Of a stretch of 64,000 nucleotides of DNA, positions 56,873-64,000 are shown piece after piece. The position numbers were made by a program, and so were the translations under genes. The stretch covers positions 17,910,751 to 17,974,750 of the forward strand of contig JABAKD010000023.1 in the NCBI GenBank assembly GCA_012845835.1. Reading direction: 5' to 3'. The DNA is from Undaria pinnatifida. Lineage: Eukaryota > Sar > Phaeophyceae > Laminariales > Alariaceae. How positions within the stretch are numbered: the stretch's first letter is position 1; each line of letters opens with the position of its first letter. The notes under the pieces were generated by a model. It worked only from the letters and a program-made list of their open reading frames with translations, did not search any database and had not been told where the DNA came from.

Positions 56873-57290
56873 TCAACTGGCCACGGCCGCGCCTCGAGAT
56901 TCGTCTACGTTACGTTGGATTCCCCGAGGAAACGCACTGGCGATGTGAACTTGCAAGCACCAAGGACCTCCTACGGCTCCCGTTGAAGTCGTGTAGCGCG
57001 CCGGGGGAAGAGGAAGTTTAATCGGTCCCGGGTGGTCCAGAAAGCGGACCAGGTATACCTTGTCCTCGGTAGGGCTCGCGCTGATTTTTCGAAGCCACCC
57101 AAAACCATCGTTTCCCTTGTACCAAAAGCGGGCTCCCTTAGGGAGTACTGTGTCGTGGTAGCGACGGAGCCAATCGGCGCGGGGAACACAGGCGTAGCCC
57201 GGCGCTAGGAAACGTTCCCCGTTGTTGCGGGAGAGCTCACGCTGTACCGCTCCGATCCGCATTCGGCGGTAAAGGCGGTTGGTTGGCGGT
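56873..57290 (-). pseudogene. Second C-terminal domain of Gypsy integrase, copy 3 (out of frame)
   Basis: Continues the polyprotein after the chromodomain but in a different frame from it, because copy 3 has one T fewer than copy 2 in the GGTTGGTTTGG run near 57288. It carries GARFWYKGNDGFGWLRKIS and KVYLVRFLDHPGPIKLPLPP, as in copy 2. The spacing suggests a small SH3/Tudor-like barrel, but the family is not certain. Confidence 0.6.
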
Positions 57291-60126
57291 GCTGGTCCGG
57301 GGTTCCGGCCCAATAGCGCAAGATGTGGGAGCGGGAGAGGTGAAGGTCCATTTCCCGCTCCCAGGACGGTTCGGGGAGTCCCGCCCAATGCGTCTTGTAT
57401 AGCACCGCGATGACGCCACCTCGCCCCCGTACCGACTGATGACCATTGATCTGCTCCACCTCCAGCCGTTGGAGGGGAGTCGAAACGTCGTCTTGAGTGA
57501 CGTGGTACGGCGGGGACTTCTTGGAAAATATGTTGAGCACATACTGTGTCAGCCCCGTCGGTAGGTATTTGGGCATGTCCCCGCTGTCGTGGGGGTTGGC
57601 ACAGGGTTTGCAGCGCTCGATGGTCACACGCCGACGAGCGTCCGAACCAGGCAGGTCGGAAGGGAGATCCCAATAAAGGAGGTTGCTCCCGAGCGGAGAG
57701 CCGTCCGGTGTCTCGGCGGCGGAGCAGGGACCGACGGCCAGGACCTTGTATGGGCCCGTCCAGTTAAGCGCGAGTTTGGCCTTGAGTACCTTGGCGTCGG
57801 TATTCGCCTTCACACCCTGGCGGATGGTAAAGGCATAATTGTATACCCATGCCCAACCACCCACAGTGAAGTTAGGTGCTGGACGCAGCGCGTCGGCGAG
57901 GGCGGAGTTTCTGCGGTTAACACGGGAAACGGTGAGGGCGTGGTGTGCGCGGACAATGTCGTTCGCGCGCTTTTGCCGGTCGGTGGCCAAATCGCAATAG
58001 GCCAGGTGGTCACGGGCCAGACTCTGGTGTCCCACGACACCTGTGCGGTCGAAAATCGTCAGGGGGAGCCGTGGGAGTCTGCCCATGTGGACCTCGTTGG
58101 GCGTCAAACCCGTCGCCGCGCTGACAGAGTTGTTGTAAGCGAATTCTACGTGGGGCAGATGCAAGTCCCAGTCGTCTTGTCGCTCGTTGACGACCATAGC
58201 CAGCATTTGTGCCATAGTGTGATTTACCCGCTCAACGCACCCGTTACAGTTGGAATAATAGGAGCTTGTAGCAAGCTTGTGTACACCTAACAGCTGATAT
58301 GCAGCTTGTGAAAGCTTGGAGCAGAACTGCAGTCCGTTGTCCGAGAGTGTGGTGCGCGGGCACCCCCACAAGGGGATGTATTGGTTCACCAGGATATTGG
58401 CTGCACCTTCCGCGGTGAACTCAGCGTGAGTGACGGGGAACATGTCGGCCCGACGACTGAAGCGATCGGTGAACAGCAGGGTGTAGGTGTTGCCTCGTGG
58501 TGTGACCGGAAGGGGGCCGAAGTAGCCAACACTGACGGCGATACCTGGACCTTCCGGCAGAGGCATTGTGATGATGGGCCAGCGGACAGTCAGCCGTGGG
58601 GTTTTCCGCGCTTTGCACTTCAAGCAGTGGCGAAGCCACCACCAGGTGCACACACTCATGCCAATCCACCAATAAAAACGCTCCAGCATGCGCAACGTGC
58701 GCGTGGTGCCAAGGTGGCAGGAGGCCGTCGAGTGGCAAGCTTGCATGATCCAAGGGCGCATGAGCAGGGGAACGTAGATGCGAACTGGCTCGTCGTTTAG
58801 CAAGCAAGCAGCTCGCCCCACAGAGTTCGGTTTGTCAGAGCTTGTTGGCGGGAGTGTCGGGTTACGGACGTGTAGGACGAAGTCGTCGTCGGTTGTATGT
58901 AGTCGACCCTTACCCGCCAGTGCCTGGATGCCTGAGAGGGAGGGACGCTTGGGCGAGGGGTAGCATGCCAAGAAGTCGGGTGGCAGGGCCGACGGCCGGC
59001 CGATAGAGATGTAACGTATCGTGGCGTGGCACGTCGGCTCTGCGTGTTGTTCGCGCTTCCAATCGGCATGTGAATAACGCGCGACGGAATCCGCGAATCG
59101 CAACTCAGCAGCGTCGCCGAGGGCATCCGACCTTGTAAGTGCAGCCGGCGTTTCACCAGGAGGAGGCGTAAGCCGTAGGAGCGGAGTTCCCATAGGCTCT
59201 GCGTGGTCGTGGTCGGACGGAAGTGGTACCGTGCGGGCCGGCGGGTCGGCAAGAGTAGGGGTCGCGGCGACTGGCGGAGCCGGCCGCGGCCGTCGGGCTC
59301 GCGGCGGAGTTGTAACTCGTCTGGACGATGGCTGGGGGACCCCGCCGGGCCCGAAGCCATAGTCGACAGCAGGGGGTGCCTTACCAGCTGCTGTTGCTGA
59401 ACGCCGGCGCGTCCGAGTGGAGATGCGGTCCGAAAAAGGCGTCATCGTCTGGGGCGCCGGAGATCCAGGCGAGGTTGGGACGGACGCGGTCGGGCCCATG
59501 GGCTCGACGGGGTTTGTCCCTTGTACCGAACTCCGGGAAGGAGTCGGTTGGGCCACTGATGTCGTGGCAGCCGGGGCTTCGGCGGAGTCCTCGTTGGTCA
59601 CGGTGGGTACAGCAAAAACCGAATCGAAATCGTAGTCGGCTGTACGCGAGCCCCCGCTTCGGCCGGGCGAGCTATCGACGGTGGCGGTGGATGCAGAAAC
59701 ACGAGCGACGAATCTCCTGGAAGGAGTAGGAAGGTCGTCAAGCCTCATACGTGGCCCGTGTGTGCGAAAATCGCAAAAGTTGGCAAGAGTAAGAGGAAGC
59801 CCACCCAAGGCATTACTTTCGGTACGGGGCATTAGCCCACCCAAGCCGACACCCGGTACCGGAAAAGAAGGAGTGTACAGCTCGCAAGCCCGTATGAGGT
59901 AAATGCCACCATCCTCAACAGGGGTAAGGCTCGTCGAACCATTGCGGCCGTGTTCCGTGGCAGTCTCCGGCAAGCAAGACAGGAAGTCAGCGTTGACGTT
60001 TGCGCTTCCTTTTCGGTATTCGAGGGTGTAATCGAATGCGGTGAGGAACTCGAGCCATCTATGGACTCGGCCGTTGTGACTCCCCACTTTGCCTATGTTT
60101 TCCAGAGCCTTGTGGTCTGAGAACAT
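57205..60126 (-). pseudogene. Gypsy RNase H end, linker, integrase and chromodomain, copy 3
   Basis: A 973-codon open frame, the longest in the window. It opens with the last RNase H acidic segment (FSDHKALENIGK), then a Pro/Ser linker of about 300 residues with a few LGGL words, the integrase HHCC finger (HSTASCHLGTTRTL; CLKCKARK), the core, the GPY/F module (LALNWTGPYKVLAVGPC) and a chromodomain (VLYKTHWAGLPEPSWEREMDL). In the core the second Asp (LSDNGLQFC) and Glu (NGCVERVNHT) are present, but the first Asp is Gly (SVGYFGPLP; codon GGC, against GAC in copy 2), which should abolish strand transfer. A TGA at its upstream edge, where CGA is likely, separates it from RT. Confidence 0.88.
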
Positions 60127-61265
60127 TCAGAACTTGGTGCTCCAAAGGTAGCCGCGGAGGCGCTTGAGAGCCCAGACGATGCTGCCAGCCTCCAAATCGA
60201 GAGGAGGCCAATGCCTTTCGGAGTCGAGCGTAGCTCGACTGATGTATGCGATGGGTTTTATGGAGCCGTCCGTCTGCTCCCGTTCGAGAGCGGCTCCGAA
60301 CCCGTTGATGCAGGCATCGCAGTACACGTGGAACGGGCGTGTGCCGTCGGCGACGGCGTCCCAATCAGGGAAAACGAGGACCGGCGGGGTCGTGAGCTCC
60401 GCCAAGATTTCTCTCACCAACTTCTCCATAGCAGGCGTGAAGGCAAACTTTACCCCCTTCCGAAGGAGTGGGTTAATAGGACGAAGTCTCTTCGATAAGT
60501 CGAGCAAAAATTTGCGGTAATAGTTGATACCACCCATGAGTGCGCGCACCTGCTTAACGTCAGTGGGCATTGGCATATTGGTCAATGCCGACACTTTTTC
60601 CGAATTTGGGCGTAGGCCTGCTGGAGAAATGGAGTGGCCTAGAAAGCTCGCATCGGTAGCGCCCAAAAGCTCCTTCGAGGGGGAAAGCTTGAGATTGTGC
60701 TTTCGAAGGCGTTCGAAGAGAGAGCGAATCGTCCGAACATGCGTTACCGGGTCGGAGTCGAACACGATGACATCGTCGAGGTAAGCTGCCACCTGTGTCA
60801 AGCCTTTGATCACCTCATTGATAACCTTGACGAACCACCCAGGCAAGCCGCTGCTGCCCTGAGGCATAACGAGCCACTCATAAAGGCCCGTGGGTGTGCA
60901 GAACGCTGTAAGGGGAACTGTGTCCTTGTGTGCCGTTATCTGGTGGAACGAGGAAACCAAGTCGAACAGGGAAAACACCCGACCTGAGCCTAAGGAGTCC
61001 AGGACCTGGTCCACGCGCGGAATCGGCAGTTGGCTGAGCTTGCTAATTTATTTGAGTTTTTTGTAGTTCACCGTGATCCTCACACCGCCAGATTTCTTCG
61101 GGACGACCACCAGCAGGCTCGAGTACGGTGAGGTCGAGTGCTGAATCAGCCCAGCTGCGAGGTACTGGTTAAGGGTCGCGTCCACTTCTCTGGCCAGTAT
61201 AGGGTTTATGCGATGGGGCCGTGAAGTGACCGGAGCGCTGCCCTCCGGAACCGAGATTTCAAAGG
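60127..61265 (-). pseudogene. Gypsy reverse transcriptase and RNase H, copy 3
   Basis: The RT starts near 61265 (RPHRINPILAREVD, AAGLIQHSTSPYSS, VVVPKKSGGVRITVNYKKL), is interrupted by TAA near 61047, then runs open for 295 codons. It has Asp in FSLFDLVSSFHQI, the YLDD active site (60772-60783), SFLGHSISPAGL and MGGINYYRKF. RNase H follows with Asp in YCDACINGFGAAL and Glu in LDLEAGSIVWALKRL. Motifs are well kept, with only stops as lesions, so decay is fairly recent. Copies 1 and 2 lack nearly all of this region. Confidence 0.92.
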
Positions 61266-62340
61266 GCATTAGAGAGCATGACCCAAAATCCGTCTTCGAG
61301 GTGGAGAACACGTCAGAAAAGTCGCAGAGCACATCCCCCAGTTGCTCAATGGTCGGGGGGTCCCAACCAGGGTCGTGTAAGTCAAACGCAATCTCCCGCA
61401 GGTGCGGTGGGAGTCGGGCCCAGACGCGTAGAAATGCAGAACGTTGGGCTGGGTTCAAACGTTCCATAAGCGTCGGCGAGGGCGGCGGTACGGCGGGAGC
61501 TATCCCCTCCGCGTCCGTCGGGCTCGCGACCGCAGAGACCTGGCTGTCCGAAGTCTGGCCAGAGTGGGGACCCGCAGCCTTGATAGGGTGTTGCAAGGCA
61601 CCCAGCCGAATGCGCAAAAGTGGGGCGTCGGCGACCCCGACAAGGTCGCCTGGCTCGAGGTCCGCGACACCTATGACGGGAAGCCCCTGTCGTCCTGAAG
61701 CAACAAAGTGTTTCTGTCCCGAAAGAATATCCGGCTGCGGCACTATGTCGACAAGATAGTGTCCTGTAAGCGCAGGAGAGCCGTTACTGCGCACCAAGAG
61801 GACCGCGAGCAGTTGGGGCTCGTCCGACAAAGTGACACCTGTAGAGCCATCATAGCGAAGGTGGAAAGCACCGTTCGATGGTGCGGGATCGATGGCATAA
61901 GCCGCTACGCCTGCTGTGGCGTGGTGGGACAACGTCAGCTCGCCCAAAACCCGATTATTGAGAGGACGACGGGGCAGGGCGCGGTACGAACGGGTGTTGA
62001 AGCGCATCCAAATGTCGCGGCCCAGCAAGACAGCGTGCTGCATGACCGATGGAGGGACCACGCATGCCCACACCGCGAAAGAGCATGTCGGTTATTTTTC
62101 GAGGAAGAATTGAACGCTCAGACGGATGTGGGTCGCGGTCCGTAAAGGGGCGGATTCGCCAAAACCACCCCAGGAGCGAGGGCTGGTGGGCCGCTCGCAC
62201 GCCGATGAGGCGGTGCCTACCGATAGCATACGATCCAACACGTCACGTCGGATGAAGGTTTGGGGCGAGCCAGTGTCAAGCAGCGCTGTACATTTGTAGG
62301 GCGCAATGGCGTCTCCTCCGCTATGTACTGCAATATCGGT
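61266..62340 (-). pseudogene. Gypsy retropepsin and PR-RT linker, copy 3
   Basis: The aspartic protease that matures the polyprotein. The active site LLDTGSPQTF lies with its Asp at 62275-62277, followed by IRRDVLDRML, and, after a TAA near 62090, by VLLGRDIWMRF, the second strand motif of retropepsins. A linker of about 200 residues leads to RT (PPHLREIAFDLHDPGWDPP; DVLCDFSDVFSTSKTDFG, the usual pre-RT segment). The protease frame differs from the NADAR frame upstream, so either an indel or programmed frameshifting separated them; with only one copy this cannot be decided. Confidence 0.85.
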
Positions 62341-63110
62341 AGTGAAGAATCGTCGTCCAGCGTCACGGTACCCCCGACGAGGCAGGGGCCATGTTCTGGA
62401 AGTGCGCGGTCTGAGGCGCGGCGAGAACCTATCGCCAAAACCTCCGGGCTTTGATCGGCGGGTGTACCCGAAAAATAGGCCGAAAGAGGGCCTTGGTCAG
62501 CGCCGACCGCGGTCCCCAAGCGCGACTGCTGAGCGGACAAAATTTCGTGGATTCCAGCATTCCCCGTGGGCCTGCGAAATCGACGAGGGGAGGCCGGGTG
62601 TGGCGATCCGTCCTCGCTGTCGCGAATTGCTTCGCGAACGGCAGAGAGTGCCTCACCGAGCAAATTTTGTCCTCTCCACTTGTGTGGATCCTTGGCGTGG
62701 GGGTCGTCCGCCCGGAGACCTATACCCCACACTGTGTCTAGAGGACTGGCCTCTGCCAGAAATTTGTTGCCAGTGCTCAAAAGATGATTTTTCATGGCTG
62801 GGTTCTGCGTAAATTTGGCATAGTTGCCAGATAACACGGCATTTTGCTTCTCCCTGTCCTAAACGGCGGTGTCAAAGTTGCGCACGCCTCGACCGACGCG
62901 TTTGTGTGTGCTAGGGTCAGACGATGACATGATGAGCTCCACTGCGCAATGGTCTTTAAAAAGCCGAGCCTTTTCAGCCATCATAAACTGCTCCGCGCAA
63001 GAATATGAGACGTCGTCGACGACAAACGACGAAGGAGACCACTGCGAGAAAAAGGACGGCGGTTGCCAGAACAACACTACTTTGCCTGTAGAGTATTCGA
63101 GGGAAGGGTC
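62340..63110 (-). pseudogene. NADAR (YbiA/DUF1768-like) domain, copy 3
   Basis: The best-preserved of three copies, all in one frame apart from a TAG at 62856-62858. Motifs in order: VVLFWQPPSFFSQWSPSSF, VDDVSYSCAEQFMMAEKARL, SSSDPSTHKRVGRGVRNFD, KFTQNPAMKNHLLSTGNK, LAEASPLDTVWGIGL and WRGQNLLGEALSAVREAI. This is the full NADAR pattern, about 150 residues. NADAR proteins bind or cleave ADP-ribose-like and riboflavin-intermediate N-glycosides, and some reverse guanine ADP-ribosylation of DNA. The position between Gag and protease is shared by all copies. What it does for a retrotransposon is unknown. Confidence 0.85.
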
Positions 63111-64000
63111 AAAAGTCAACGGTGCCAACCCGTCGGAGGCCGTGTTAGGCATATGAGCTTGTAATGTCCCCGTCTGGGGACACCAGTCTCTGGCACATTG
63201 GGCCTGCAGCGTCCCCGTCTGGGAACGCCCGGCCTCGGGAGCACGGCGCGAGCCCGAACCCACGGGTGGTCGCGTCGTGGCCTTGTCGCTCTTTGGCGTA
63301 AAATCGCAAGGAACTGCTCTCACTGCACCCGAAGGGACAGGGGGCTCGGAGCTGTTACTGCTTGACGAGAGGCGCGATTCTTCCGTATCTTCACGGGAAT
63401 AGCGTCCAGCTGATCGGGCTGGAGGCCGTGGCGTCACCACTGGCCCGTTGCGCAGTGTCGGATCTATATCCTGTGCCACTGGGGCAGACGTAGCCTGGTG
63501 CACGTGGGTTAGCGTGCTTAAAGACGGAGCAGGGCCCGTAGACCCTGTGGGCGTCTTCGAGAGCGGGGCTCGGGCAAGTGGAAATAAATTCTTCGCCCGA
63601 GGGGGCTCCTTCCCGTTAGCCCTCTTGGAGGAGAGAGACGAGGTAGCTAAGCTTGTCGGCTCCTCCTTGATGGGAAAAAGGATAGAGCGCCCGCCACTAT
63701 CGCGAGGAGACACTGGATCAAATCTTGGAAAAGATCTCGGTGCATATGGGTTGGCTTTCCCACACCTCAAACCAACCGCCGCTTTACGGTCAGGAAGAGG
63801 TGGAGACGAACCCGCTCGCATATGGGGGCGACGCGTCGTCGCCGCAGTCTTCTTGCTGCGAGACGCGTGCCGGGGGGGAGCATGCAAGGTGCAGGCTCCT
63901 GAGTCATGGTTGAGGGGGGCAGCATTAGGGGCGCATGCCTCCGTTGTCGAGCTTGAGCCACGGCAGGGGTTAACGGCGTTGGAAGCGCTGGTCCCCATTG
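63111..64000 (-). pseudogene. Gypsy Gag-NADAR linker, copy 3 (runs off window)
   Basis: Open to the window edge in the same frame as NADAR (frame 62859-63998). Rich in Ser, Pro, Arg and Thr, with no enzymatic motif (SSNSSEPPVPSGAVRAVP; SSLSSKRANGKEPPRAK). It contains one degenerate unit of the segment that is tandemly expanded in copies 1 and 2 (63110-63290). Gag and the 5' LTR would follow beyond 64000. Confidence 0.7.

Larger units (their letters stand above)
55693..64000 (-). mobile_element. Ty3/gypsy element copy 3 (most complete coding region)
   Basis: A minus-strand copy from the 3' LTR at the left to the Gag-NADAR linker at the right window edge. It is the only copy here with protease and reverse transcriptase. 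Lesions seen: an in-frame TAG after NFDTAV in NADAR (62856-62858), a frame change between NADAR and protease (about 62340), a TAA in protease (near 62090), a TAA at the start of RT (near 61047), a TGA in RNase H (near 60126), Asp to Gly in the integrase active site and a 1-nt deletion near 57288. The remaining Gag and 5' LTR lie beyond 64000. Confidence 0.92.

Noticed and set aside
62340-62400. Programmed frameshift between NADAR and protease in Gypsy copy 3
   Set aside because: Only one copy keeps protease, and it carries other indels and stops, so a chance indel is equally likely; no slippery site with a convincing structure was recognised.

Overview
This is eukaryotic nuclear DNA from a repeat-rich, gene-poor region. 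No convincing host gene, rRNA, tRNA or CRISPR array was found. Nearly every recognisable coding stretch belongs to a transposable element, and almost all of them lie on the minus strand. The lineage cannot be fixed from the sequence. The Copia and Gypsy protein style, the CTG-rich simple repeats and the moderate GC content would suit a brown alga or related stramenopile, or a red alga; this is an impression, not a result.

Layout: 1-7573 and 14482-14539 hold Ty3/gypsy copy 1, running off the left end, with its 5' LTR split by a nested Ty1/copia element (7574-14476, target duplication GAAAC). 14540-22232 is a patchwork of direct repeats, GGGTC-type arrays, CTG-rich modules and a 0.58-kb tandem duplication, with two small unknown ORFs. 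22233-31796 is Gypsy copy 2 (3' LTR present, 5' LTR absent). About 31960-40276 is an 84-bp satellite with higher-order structure, ending at a 500-N gap (40277-40776). 40777-55692 is lower-copy DNA with a decayed DNA transposon (KDZ/Zisupton-like, 41.7-43.7 kb), poly(C) tracts, dispersed repeat pieces, weak ORFs and a second Copia fragment (53.6-54.8 kb). 55693-64000 is Gypsy copy 3, running off the right end.

The three Gypsy copies are one family. Pooled, the order is LTR, Gag with CCHC knuckle, long linker, a NADAR (YbiA/DUF1768-like) domain, retropepsin, reverse transcriptase/RNase H, zinc-finger integrase, chromodomain, a second small C-terminal domain, a 0.86-kb 3' UTR and the 3' LTR. A NADAR domain between Gag and protease is the most unusual thing here. 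Copies 1 and 2 share one deletion that removes protease, RT and most of RNase H, and share a 1-nt deletion inside NADAR, so they descend from one defective ancestor. Copy 3 keeps protease and RT but has several stops, a frameshift and a lost first catalytic Asp in integrase. No copy in the window looks autonomous.
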